Assembly (NCBI GenBank): GCA_934643765.1
Contig: CAKUCT010000061.1
Coordinates: forward strand, 1-9,246
Source of the DNA: an uncultured Oscillospiraceae bacterium
GTDB lineage: Bacteria > Bacillota > Clostridia > Oscillospirales > Oscillospiraceae
DNA: 9,246 nucleotides
Reading direction: 5' to 3'
Shown: positions 1 through 5,643 of the stretch, in pieces
Position numbering within the stretch: the first letter of the stretch is position 1
How the letters are laid out: each line of letters begins with the position of its first letter
Notes under the pieces: generated by a model
Databases searched by the model: none
Told to the model about the DNA's origin: nothing
Seen by the model: only the letters and a program-made list of their open reading frames with translations
Program-made: the position numbers and the translations under genes

Positions 1-809
1 AGATGCTCGCCATCAATCAGACAGACCTCGATCCGGCAGGGAAGGCACGAGAACAGCTCTGGCTTCCAGAGATAGACTGCGCTGATGGCGTCGTGAATGA
101 CAACGCCATCGATGCCGTGGACGCGCTTGTAGACATCTGCGTAATCGCGCAGCATGGCGGGGATGATCTGGCCGAGCTTTGTGGGCGCGGAAAGCGTCTC
201 AATGTCGCTGCGTCCCTGGCGGCAGAGATTTGTCGCGTCCAGCCCGATCATCACGGTGTTTACGCCGCTGGAAAATACAACGCTCGCCGCTTCAGGGTCT
301 GCGACAATGTTGAACTCGGCGTACTTTGTGGCGTTGCCGGTGTGGATGCCGCCGCCCATAACGGTGATGCAGGCAATCATGCCGGCAATCTCCGGCGCGT
401 TCTGCAGCGCCAGGGCAACGTCTGTCAGCGGCCCAAGAGAAAGAATTTCAAGCCGGCCCGCATGCTGCTTTGCCATTTCTGCGATGAAATCCGCGCCGCA
501 GCCCGGGTGCGGCTGATGCGCGGCATAGAGCTCCAGAGAGGCGCCAAGGCCGCTTTTGCCGTGGATATTGCTGGCGGAGCGCACAGGGCGGACCAGCGGC
601 TTTGCGCTTCCGGCGAAGACCGGAATGTCTGCGCGGCCGTTGAGTTCGGCAGCGAGCAGCGCATTGTTGACCGTGATGTCCAGACCGACATTGCCGCTGA
701 GCGCGACGATGCCGAGAAGGTCAAATTCCGGCCGCTGCAGGACCATGCTCAGAGCTACAAAGTCGTCGATGCCGGGGTCGGTGCAGATGATAAGCGGACG
801 CTTTTCCAT
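1..809 (-). CDS. Nucleoside hydrolase (inosine/uridine-preferring family), C-terminus cut by window edge
   Basis: Family role: hydrolysis of the N-glycosidic bond of ribonucleosides to free base and ribose, a cytoplasmic salvage step. The 269 visible residues begin MEKRPLIICTDPGIDD. They carry the calcium/catalytic aspartates D11, D15 and D16, then N40 in SGN, H83 in the IHGKSGLG segment, T129 in GPLTD, MGGG at 151-154, EFN at 165-167 followed by DPEAA, and H239-D240 near the end. Family members run about 300-320 residues, so some 40-50 are missing beyond the left edge. I chose ATG at 809 because GGAG lies nine bases upstream; an in-frame ATG at 824 has no comparable site. The gene follows the aspartokinase but has its own promoter. 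Odd point: the first Asp of the usual DTDPGIDD signature is Cys9. Family assignment is firm; the exact substrate cannot be read. Confidence 0.93.
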   Translation of the reverse strand, partial: MEKRPLIICTDPGIDDFVALSMVLQRPEFDLLGIVALSGNVGLDITVNNALLAAELNGRADIPVFAGSAKPLVRPVRSASNIHGKSGLGASLELYAAHQPHPGCGADFIAEMAKQHAGRLEILSLGPLTDVALALQNAPEIAGMIACITVMGGGIHTGNATKYAEFNIVADPEAASVVFSSGVNTVMIGLDATNLCRQGRSDIETLSAPTKLGQIIPAMLRDYADVYKRVHGIDGVVIHDAISAVYLWKPELFSCLPCRIEVCLIDGEH

Positions 810-842
810 AGTAAGACGCTCCATTCGTGTTTCTTTTTGTAT

Positions 843-870
843 ATTGTATCATACACACCGCAAAAAGCAA
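843..870 (-). promoter_or_regulatory. Promoter of the nucleoside hydrolase gene (extended -10)
   Basis: On the minus strand TTGCTT (865-870) is separated by 16 bases from TACAAT (843-848), which is preceded by TGA and so makes an extended -10 TGNTACAAT. The start codon at 809 lies about 30 bases beyond the -10. The -35 falls only five bases past the stop codon of the aspartokinase gene, which suggests separate transcription. No terminator is visible between the two genes, so read-through from the aspartokinase is also possible. Confidence 0.6.
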
Positions 871-874
871 GCAA

Positions 875-2164
875 TCAGCACTTCTGCGCCGCATAGGCCG
901 CACGCAGGGCGGTCTCATACTGGCTGTCGTTGACGCACAGCAGCAGCGCCGGCGGCATTTGGATAAGATGATGCACCGGAACACCGGCCGCTTCAATGGC
1001 GGCGGCCAGGCGCGGGCAGATCTGTGTTGTGCGGCAGAGGGCCAGCAGCAGCGCCAGATTTTCGCGGAGCTTTACCTGCGCGTCGGGGAGCATGGCGCGT
1101 AGCGCGTCTGCCGCAGCGTGCAGCGCCTCCGGCTTGGCGCCTGCGCGCAGCAGAAGGCAGATCCCCTCCGCGCCGCAGGTGCTGTGAAAGACGCGGATGC
1201 TCCGCGCGGATAGGCAGGATAGAACCGAGCAGAGCGTCTCTTCAGAGAGACGGGTGGGCGCCGTGATGCGGAGCATGCTCACCGGCCGCCGGCCCGCGAA
1301 GCCGACGACGTCTGTGTGCGCTGTATCGGGCGCAACGCCGCTTCCGATGCGCGTGCCGGGGAGTTCCGGTTGGAAAGTGGAGCGGATCTGCAGCGGAATC
1401 TGCCGCGCGCGCACGGGCTCGACCGCGCTTTCGTGCAGTACCTGCGTTCCGGCGGAGGACAGCAGCTGAAGCTCGGGGTAGCTGAGATTTGGAATCGGCA
1501 GCGGATTTTTGACGATTTTCGGGTCTGCCGCGAGAATGCCGGGCACATCCGTCCAGTTTTCATAGACGTCTGCGTGCAGCGCGGCTGCGGCCAGACTGCC
1601 GGTAATGTCCGAGCCGCCGCGGGAGAACGTATGGATGCGGCCATCCGGCATTGCGCCGTAGAAGCCCGGCGTCACGATTTTCCGCCCGTCGGCAAGCGAC
1701 TGCAGCGCGGCGTAGGACGCCTCCTGCAAAACAGCCCCGGTATAGTCGAACTGCAGCCAGTTTGCGGCGTCCACGAAGGAAAAGCCAAGATAGGCGGCCA
1801 TGAGCTTCGCAGACAGATACTCGCCGCGCGAAGCGAGAAAATCTGCGCTCGTCTGCGCAGAGAGGCCGGAATAAATGGCCTCTAAGTCCTGCTCAATCGG
1901 ATAGTCGATCGCGCACTCGTCGCGGATGGCAAGGTAGCGCTCGGCGATTCTGCGCCATAAATCCCAGCACGGCACACCATAGCGCAGGTGCGCGTGGCAG
2001 AGATAGAGAAGATCTGTGATCTTATGGTCATCGGCGTGCCGCTTTCCGGCCGCGGAGACGACAACAACGCGCCGCGCGATGTCGGAGCAGACAATCTCGC
2101 GCACCTGCCGCCATCTGGCGGCGCAGGAGAGCGACGAGCCGCCGAATTTTGTGATGCTTAACAT
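875..2164 (-). CDS. Aspartate kinase (monofunctional, YclM/ThrD-like)
   Basis: Phosphorylates L-aspartate with ATP to aspartyl-phosphate, the first step toward lysine, diaminopimelate, threonine and methionine. The 429-residue protein starts with the kinase signature KFGGSS (residues 6-11), followed by SAAGK (37-41) and KITDLL (48-53), SRGEYLSAK (112-120), SRGGSDITGS (181-190) and TDVPGILAADP (205-215). Residues from about 285 to the end fit paired regulatory ACT domains, so feedback inhibition by lysine and/or threonine is likely. From memory the N-terminal half resembles Bacillus YclM (ThrD), including a GK-x(6)-KxTDLL arrangement. ATG at 2164 is chosen because GAGGTGA ends six bases upstream and KFGG follows at once; the frame stays open upstream to 2356 but that part reads through promoter and hairpin DNA. 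No other amino-acid biosynthesis gene is adjacent. Confidence 0.93.
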   Translation of the reverse strand: MLSITKFGGSSLSCAARWRQVREIVCSDIARRVVVVSAAGKRHADDHKITDLLYLCHAHLRYGVPCWDLWRRIAERYLAIRDECAIDYPIEQDLEAIYSGLSAQTSADFLASRGEYLSAKLMAAYLGFSFVDAANWLQFDYTGAVLQEASYAALQSLADGRKIVTPGFYGAMPDGRIHTFSRGGSDITGSLAAAALHADVYENWTDVPGILAADPKIVKNPLPIPNLSYPELQLLSSAGTQVLHESAVEPVRARQIPLQIRSTFQPELPGTRIGSGVAPDTAHTDVVGFAGRRPVSMLRITAPTRLSEETLCSVLSCLSARSIRVFHSTCGAEGICLLLRAGAKPEALHAAADALRAMLPDAQVKLRENLALLLALCRTTQICPRLAAAIEAAGVPVHHLIQMPPALLLCVNDSQYETALRAAYAAQKC

Positions 2165-2211
2165 ATGCGTCACCTCATAGTCTGGTTTACAGCGAAAATC
2201 TTCACTGGGCC

Positions 2212-2241
2212 ATTCTATGAAAAAGCTGCCCGATTTGACAA
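2212..2241 (-). promoter_or_regulatory. Promoter of the aspartate kinase gene
   Basis: On the minus strand TTGTCA (2236-2241) and TAGAAT (2212-2217), each five of six to consensus, are 18 bases apart. The predicted transcription start near 2205 leaves a leader of about 40 bases ending in the GAGGTGA ribosome binding site. The -35 box overlaps the first two bases of the hairpin at 2240-2276, so the promoter starts where the upstream terminator ends. Confidence 0.65.
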
Positions 2242-2276
2242 AAGCCGCGCCCCGGAGCATCCGGGACGCGGCTTTT
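2240..2276. terminator. Bidirectional terminator-like hairpin, copy 1
   Basis: Ten-bp outer stem AAAAGCCGCG (2240-2249) pairs with CGCGGCTTTT (2267-2276). A C/A mismatch follows, then a five-bp inner stem CCCGG/CCGGG around the loop AGCAT (2256-2260). Each strand ends in a short T run, so it can act both ways. On the minus strand it would stop transcripts arriving from copA before the aspartate kinase promoter. Confidence 0.7.
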
Positions 2277-2286
2277 AAGACTGTCA

Positions 2287-2348
2287 TTACAGATGAACGA
2301 TTACGGAAAGGAAGATAGTGTGAAAGAAACCCATCAGGGGTGTCTTTC
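2287..2348 (+). repeat. 62-bp dispersed repeat, copy 1
   Basis: Matches 9185-9246 in the same orientation at 59 of 62 positions with no gap; the three differences all lie in the first 12 bases. The right part contains an imperfect hairpin in which GAAAGA (2322-2327) pairs with TCTTTC (2343-2348) and ACCC pairs with GGGT. An SD-like AAAGGA precedes a GTG at 2320. Both copies lie downstream of a GC-rich hairpin. The second copy stops only because the window ends, so the true right border is unknown. Confidence 0.8.
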
Positions 2349-2424
2349 GCGTTCAATCAATCAGTTTTTCAAACTTCAAAAAAGTTTGAAAAACTGCCGC
2401 AGCGTGGCAAAAAGACTTTTTTGA
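2293..2424 (+). other. Candidate small ORF (34-43 codons) overlapping the repeat
   Basis: An open frame runs from ATG 2293 (43 codons) to TGA 2422-2424. A better-supported start is GTG 2320, seven bases after AGGA, giving 34 residues beginning VKETHQGCLSRS and ending RSVAKRLF. The product would be basic and Cys-containing. It crosses the 15-bp palindrome, so the constraint could be structural rather than coding. There is no plus-strand promoter that I can point to. The second repeat copy keeps the GTG, the SD and the frame but is cut off by the window end. Probably not a gene. Confidence 0.2.
2362..2396. repeat. 15-bp perfect inverted repeat
   Basis: CAGTTTTTCAAACTT (2362-2376) is exactly complementary to 2382-2396, with a five-base loop CAAAA. 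No T run follows on either strand, so it is not a standard intrinsic terminator. It could be a folded element of the repeat family or a processing site in RNA crossing the gap. Confidence 0.75.
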
Positions 2425-2430
2425 CACGCT

Positions 2431-2468
2431 GAAAGGCCGCGCCCCGGAGCATCCGGGACGCGGCTTTC
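2431..2468. terminator. Terminator-like hairpin copy 2, just past copA
   Basis: Repeats the core of copy 1 exactly: GCCGCGCCCCGG, loop AGCAT, CCGGGACGCGGC. The outer GAAA/TTTC pairing is extended with one bulged G. It starts 11 bases beyond the copA stop codon on the minus strand, the right place for a copA terminator. Its minus-strand T run is short (CCTTTC), but a second stem (2401-2430) and copy 1 lie behind it as back-ups. Confidence 0.7.
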
Positions 2469-2479
2469 ATCGCAAAATT

Positions 2480-2689
2480 TTATTCGATCGAGGTAACAGG
2501 ATAATCCTGCGCTTCAACGGCCTGCTTGAGCGTCTCGTTGGCAACGTCCTTGGAGAGCGTCACAACGGCGGTGCCGGTCTCGTGGCTGACCTTGGCTTCC
2601 TGCACACCGTCAACGGCCTCCAGAGCCTTCTTGACTCTTGCTTCGCAGTGACCGCACATCATACCGGTAATATGCATCGTTTTTTCCAT
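2480..2689 (-). CDS. Possible separately translated CopZ-like copper chaperone (internal start in copA)
   Basis: The last 69 codons of copA form a complete HMA domain starting MEKTMHITGMMCGHC, the usual length of free CopZ (about 68-69 residues), with metal-binding Cys12 and Cys15 in this numbering. The ATG at 2689 is preceded by a full-strength AAGGAGG (2701-2707) with an 11-base spacer, slightly long but usable. The codons before it are A-rich, unlike the GC-rich gene body, as expected if a former copA-copZ spacer became coding after loss of the copA stop codon. CopZ delivers Cu(I) to CopA and to copper repressors. Separate translation is inference: the sequence shows the site, not its use. 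Confidence 0.45.
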   Translation of the reverse strand: MEKTMHITGMMCGHCEARVKKALEAVDGVQEAKVSHETGTAVVTLSKDVANETLKQAVEAQDYPVTSIE

Positions 2690-5008
2690 GGTTTCTGGTT
2701 CCTCCTTCAGAATCGTAACGGTTTTTTGTTTGCTGTGTCTCTTATGGTCATGCCGCGCGTCGCGCAGCTTGAAGAGATTGAGTCTCAATGCGTTCGATAC
2801 CACGCAGAAGCTGGACAGGCTCATCGCTGCCGCGCCGAACATCGGATTGAGCGTCAGCCCTAACGGGATGAACACGCCGGCTGCGAGCGGGATGCCGATG
2901 GTGTTGTAGAAAAATGCCCAGAAGAGGTTTTCGTGGATGTTCCGGAGCGTTGCGCGGCTCAGACGAATGGCGGCCGGAACATCGAGCAGACGGCTCTTCA
3001 TCAGAACCACGTCCGCCGCGTCAATGGCGACGTCTGTACCCGCGCCGATGGCGACGCCGATGTCGGCTCTTGTCAGAGCGGGGGCGTCATTGATGCCGTC
3101 GCCGACCATGGCGACCTTGCCCTTGGCCTTCAGCTTGCGGATTTCAAGCTCCTTGCCGTCCGGACGGACGCCGGCAATGACTTCGTCGACGCCGGCCTGG
3201 CGGCCGATGGCCTTTGCGGTGCGCTCGTTGTCGCCCGTCAGCATGACGACGCGGATGCCCATGTTCTGAAGTTCGCGCACAGCCTGCGGGCTGTCTTCCT
3301 TGATGACGTCCGCGACGGCGATGATGCCAAGAAGCTTGCCGTCGAGACTGAAATAAAGCGGGGTTTTTCCAGCGTCACTGAGCTGCTGCGCCTGCTGCTT
3401 GAGATCGTCCGGAATCGAAGCCTTTGTGCCGATGAACTGATCGTTGCCGCCGAAAAGGGCCTTGCCGCTGAGCATAGCTGTCAGGCCGTTGCCGGGCAGC
3501 GCCTGGAAATCGGAGACCTCCTGCGGCGCAATGCCGCGCGCCTGCGCGCCCTGCAAGATGGCCTTGGCCAGCGGGTGCTCGCTTCTTTGCTCCAGAGAGA
3601 CGGCGTACTGCAAAAGCGTCTGCTCGCTTACGCCCTGGGCCGGGAGAATGTCGGTGATAGCGGGCTCGCCGGAGGTAATGGTGCCGGTTTTGTCCAGTGC
3701 GACAATCTGGATGCGGCCCGTTTCTTCCAGACTGGCTGCCGTTTTGAAGAGAATGCCGTTCTTTGCGCCAAGACCGCTGCCGACCATGATCGCGACCGGG
3801 GTAGCTAAGCCCAGTGCGCACGGGCAGCTGATGACAAGCACCGAAATACCGCGCGCCAGGCTGTAGCCGAAGGGTCTGCCGATCAGAAGCCACACGATGG
3901 TCGTCACAACGGCAAGCGAGATGACCGACGGGACAAAGATGCCGGAGACCTTATCCGCGATTTTTGCAATCGGAGCCTTGGTCGCCGCTGCGTCGCTGAC
4001 CATCTGGATGATCTGCGAGAGCGTGGTATCCTCACCGACGCGCGTTGCCTGGCAGGTCAGAAAGCCCGACTGATTGACCGTTGCGGCGGAGACATTGTCG
4101 CCGGGCGCTTTATCCACGGGGATGCTTTCACCCGTCAGCGCGGCCTCATTGACAGCGCTTGTGCCGTTCAACACCACGCCGTCGACAGGAATGCTTTCGC
4201 CGGGGCGGACGACAAAGGTATCGCCCTTCTGCACCTGCTCGACCGGAACGCTTACTTCTTTTCCGTCCCGCACGACGGTAGCCGTCTTGGGGGCGAGCTT
4301 CATCAGACTCTTGAGCGCGTCCGTCGTTCTGCCCTTGGACCTTGCCTCGAGCATCTTGCCGACGGTGATGAGCGTCAGAATCATGGCCGCGGACTCAAAG
4401 TAGAAGTCCATCATGTAGTCCATGACGGCGTCCATATCACCGCGCACCTGCGCGCCGGTCATGGCGAACAGCGCATAGGTGCTGTAGACGAAGGCGGCGG
4501 TGGAGCCGAGGGCGACGAGCGTGTCCATATTCGGCGCGCGGTGCCACAGGGCCTTGAAGCCGCTGATGAAAAAGCGCTGGTTGATGACCATGATGATGAC
4601 CGTGAGCAGCAGCTGCGTCAGGCCCATGGCGATGTGGTTATCGGTGTAGAAGCTTGGCAGCGGCCAGCCCCACATCATATGGCCCATCGAAAAATACATC
4701 AGAACCAGCAAGAATCCAAGCGACCAGAAAAGCCGCTTCTTGAGCTTCGGCGTTTCGTGATCCTCCAGCTGCTTTTCGGCCTCCTGCATGCTCTGAGACT
4801 GCTTTTCCGCGCCCTTTTCGCTTGCACCGTAGCCCGCCTGCTCGACGGCCCGGATGATCTCGGCGGCACCGGCTGTGCCGTCAACACCCATGGAGTTGGT
4901 CAGAAGACTTACCGAGCAGCTGGTCACGCCCGGGACTTTGCTGACTGCCTTTTCCACGCGTGTTGCGCACGCGGCGCAGCTCATTCCTGTTACATTGTAC
5001 TGTTTCAT
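2480..5008 (-). CDS. copA: Cu(I)-exporting P-type ATPase CopA with C-terminal CopZ-like domain
   Basis: P1B-1 ATPase that exports Cu(I) across the cytoplasmic membrane. The 842 residues show an N-terminal heavy-metal-associated (HMA) domain with CAAC (C11, C14), membrane segments from about residue 93, actuator TGES (292-295), the copper-site CPC (395-397), phosphorylation motif DKTGT with D439, SEHPLAK (476-482), GDGIND (636-641), and YN (701-702) and MSLSS (729-733) in the last helices. After a His/Lys-rich linker (about 750-773) comes a second HMA domain with CGHC (785-788). ATG 5008 is preferred: AGAGGTG ends six bases upstream and the metal motif follows; an in-frame GTG at 5017 overlaps that site. 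It lies 199 bases after csoR with no own operator or clear promoter, so co-transcription is likely. The extra C-terminal HMA is unusual, since CopZ is commonly a separate protein. Confidence 0.96.
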   Translation of the reverse strand: MKQYNVTGMSCAACATRVEKAVSKVPGVTSCSVSLLTNSMGVDGTAGAAEIIRAVEQAGYGASEKGAEKQSQSMQEAEKQLEDHETPKLKKRLFWSLGFLLVLMYFSMGHMMWGWPLPSFYTDNHIAMGLTQLLLTVIIMVINQRFFISGFKALWHRAPNMDTLVALGSTAAFVYSTYALFAMTGAQVRGDMDAVMDYMMDFYFESAAMILTLITVGKMLEARSKGRTTDALKSLMKLAPKTATVVRDGKEVSVPVEQVQKGDTFVVRPGESIPVDGVVLNGTSAVNEAALTGESIPVDKAPGDNVSAATVNQSGFLTCQATRVGEDTTLSQIIQMVSDAAATKAPIAKIADKVSGIFVPSVISLAVVTTIVWLLIGRPFGYSLARGISVLVISCPCALGLATPVAIMVGSGLGAKNGILFKTAASLEETGRIQIVALDKTGTITSGEPAITDILPAQGVSEQTLLQYAVSLEQRSEHPLAKAILQGAQARGIAPQEVSDFQALPGNGLTAMLSGKALFGGNDQFIGTKASIPDDLKQQAQQLSDAGKTPLYFSLDGKLLGIIAVADVIKEDSPQAVRELQNMGIRVVMLTGDNERTAKAIGRQAGVDEVIAGVRPDGKELEIRKLKAKGKVAMVGDGINDAPALTRADIGVAIGAGTDVAIDAADVVLMKSRLLDVPAAIRLSRATLRNIHENLFWAFFYNTIGIPLAAGVFIPLGLTLNPMFGAAAMSLSSFCVVSNALRLNLFKLRDARHDHKRHSKQKTVTILKEEPETMEKTMHITGMMCGHCEARVKKALEAVDGVQEAKVSHETGTAVVTLSKDVANETLKQAVEAQDYPVTSIE
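2701..2707 (-). promoter_or_regulatory. Internal Shine-Dalgarno site within copA
   Basis: The minus strand reads AAGGAGG, in frame as part of codons for Lys-Glu-Glu, 11 bases ahead of the in-frame ATG at 2689. It is the strongest ribosome binding match in the copper operon, stronger than the site at the copA start. This makes initiation inside the gene plausible. Confidence 0.6.
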
Positions 5009-5207
5009 GCTTTGCACCTCTTGTTCTATCTATAGCATGTCCGGTTTTTTCTGAGGCTGCGTCATAAATTATGGCAAGCGCATTCGGCGGAAGATTTTCA
5101 GGGCTTGGGCGCACAGGAATACTTTGTGTATTTCAAGCGTTCAAACAGATGCATTGGGACAAAAGAACCGTCGAAGGCCGCAGACAGAATGTATGGCGCT
5201 GCCTGTA
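5009..5207. other. csoR-copA spacer, no gene found
   Basis: This 199-base gap holds no supported gene. On the minus strand it ends in the copA ribosome binding site AGAGGTG. I see no CsoR-type ATACCC/GGGTAT operator, no strong promoter and no intrinsic terminator. A weak TTGAAC-17-TATTCC pair is the best promoter-like match and is poor. Frames on both strands stay open for part of the gap but have no start with a ribosome binding site. Confidence 0.6.
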
Positions 5208-5516
5208 TTACTTCATCAACTTTTGCAGTGTCACGACCAGCTCGTCTATGACCTCGTCGTGGCCCTCGCGGATATCCTCTGCGACGCACGAGCGAAGATG
5301 ACTTGCCAGCAGCTCCTTGTTAAAGGCATTGATCGCAGCGTTGGCCGCCGCCGACTGCACCAGAATATCCGGACAGTACGCGCCGTTTTCTACCATGCTG
5401 CGGATGCCGCGGATCTGGCCCTCGATGCGGTTGAGCCGGTTGATGAGCTTTTTATATTCCTCCGGTGAGCGCTCTTTCTTGCGCTGGGAGCACATCGGAC
5501 AATTTTTGTGGTCCAT
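5208..5516 (-). CDS. csoR: CsoR-type copper-sensing transcriptional repressor
   Basis: DUF156/CsoR-family all-helical repressor that releases DNA on binding Cu(I). The 102-residue protein has the metal triad C48, H73 and C77, with the 25- and 4-residue spacings of Mycobacterium tuberculosis CsoR (C36, H61, C65). It also has the family core NRLNRIEGQIRGI at 26-38. An N-terminal extension carries an extra CPMC (C6-C9) that could bind another metal or respond to thiol stress. ATG 5516 is chosen: GGAGG sits seven bases upstream, while an in-frame ATG at 5537 would place the N-terminus in the operator. It is the first gene of the copper operon, with copA downstream, and the two palindromes on its promoter indicate autoregulation. 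Copper specificity is inferred from the triad and from copA. Confidence 0.93.
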   Translation of the reverse strand: MDHKNCPMCSQRKKERSPEEYKKLINRLNRIEGQIRGIRSMVENGAYCPDILVQSAAANAAINAFNKELLASHLRSCVAEDIREGHDEVIDELVVTLQKLMK

Positions 5517-5537
5517 GGAATCGCCTCCGTGTTTCAT

Positions 5538-5554
5538 ATACCCCTGTAGGGTAT
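5538..5554. promoter_or_regulatory. CsoR operator 1 (start-site proximal)
   Basis: ATACCCCTGTAGGGTAT is a pseudo-palindrome with six-bp arms ATACCC/GGGTAT and a five-base centre, the C/G-tract layout known for CsoR sites. It covers the predicted transcription start (about 5552) of the csoR promoter, so a bound repressor would block initiation. Its centre is 26 bp from that of operator 2. Confidence 0.8.
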
Positions 5555-5558
5555 TTTC

Positions 5559-5587
5559 AATATATACCCCCATAGGGTATTTGTCAA
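5559..5587 (-). promoter_or_regulatory. csoR-copA promoter
   Basis: On the minus strand a perfect TTGACA (5582-5587) and TATATT (5559-5564) are separated by the optimal 17 bases. The spacer is almost exactly operator 2, and operator 1 lies over the start site. This is a strong promoter designed to be shut by a bound repressor and is the probable source of a csoR-copA transcript. Confidence 0.88.
5564..5580. promoter_or_regulatory. CsoR operator 2 (between -35 and -10)
   Basis: ATACCCCCATAGGGTAT has the same ATACCC/GGGTAT arms as operator 1 with a different five-base centre. It fills the spacer between the -35 and -10 boxes, so binding would exclude RNA polymerase directly. Assignment to CsoR rests on site form and on position upstream of csoR. 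Confidence 0.82.
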
Positions 5588-5594
5588 GCCCTAT

Positions 5595-5636
5595 TTTAAA
5601 AAATGCAAAAAAAGTGGCTCTCCAGGCGAGAGCCAC
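5595..5636 (-). terminator. Intrinsic terminator of the GNAT-HAD-SpoU operon
   Basis: A nine-bp perfect stem GTGGCTCTC (5614-5622) with GAGAGCCAC (5628-5636) and loop CAGGC is followed on the minus strand by TTTTTTT, GCA and TTTTTT. It begins eight bases past the stop codon of the methyltransferase gene and ends just before the csoR -35 box, insulating the copper operon. Confidence 0.9.
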
Positions 5637-5643
5637 AGAAACA

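Larger units (their letters stand above)
2165..2479. other. Intergenic hairpin-rich region between copA and aspartate kinase
   Basis: This 315-base gap has no convincing large gene. It contains, in order: the aspartate kinase leader and promoter (2165-2241), a terminator-like hairpin (2240-2276), a 62-bp repeat that recurs at the right window edge (2287-2348), a 15-bp perfect inverted repeat (2362-2396), a further stem AGCGTG/CACGCT (2401-2406 with 2425-2430) and a second copy of the first hairpin (2431-2468). The two outer hairpins share an identical core, so the region looks like an accumulated intergenic repeat rather than a simple spacer. Confidence 0.8.

Noticed and set aside
3..896. 297-codon open frame on the plus strand
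   Set aside because: It is exactly antisense and codon-aligned to the nucleoside hydrolase, which has all family motifs. The plus-strand translation has no recognisable domain and no ribosome binding site.
2165..2356. 64-codon N-terminal extension of aspartate kinase
   Set aside because: It reads through the hairpin, promoter and leader. A strong GAGGTGA site with KFGG right after ATG 2164 marks the true start.
2287..2468. CRISPR-like array from repeated hairpins
   Set aside because: Only two copies of each unit, with irregular spacing and no spacers or cas genes.
2933..3808. 291-codon open frame on the plus strand inside copA
   Set aside because: It lies opposite the CopA catalytic core with its DKTGT and CPC motifs. 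High GC at third positions keeps the opposite strand open; no start signal is present.
5009..5017. Upstream GTG start for CopA (three residues longer)
   Set aside because: This GTG is part of the AGAGGTG ribosome binding site of the ATG at 5008.
5029..5057. Promoter directly before copA based on TATAGA at 5029-5034
   Set aside because: No -35 match at 16-18 bases and no operator, so it is not supported.
5517..5636. Longer start sites for CsoR upstream of 5516
   Set aside because: They would place coding sequence over both operators and the promoter, and GGAGG is correctly spaced only for ATG 5516.
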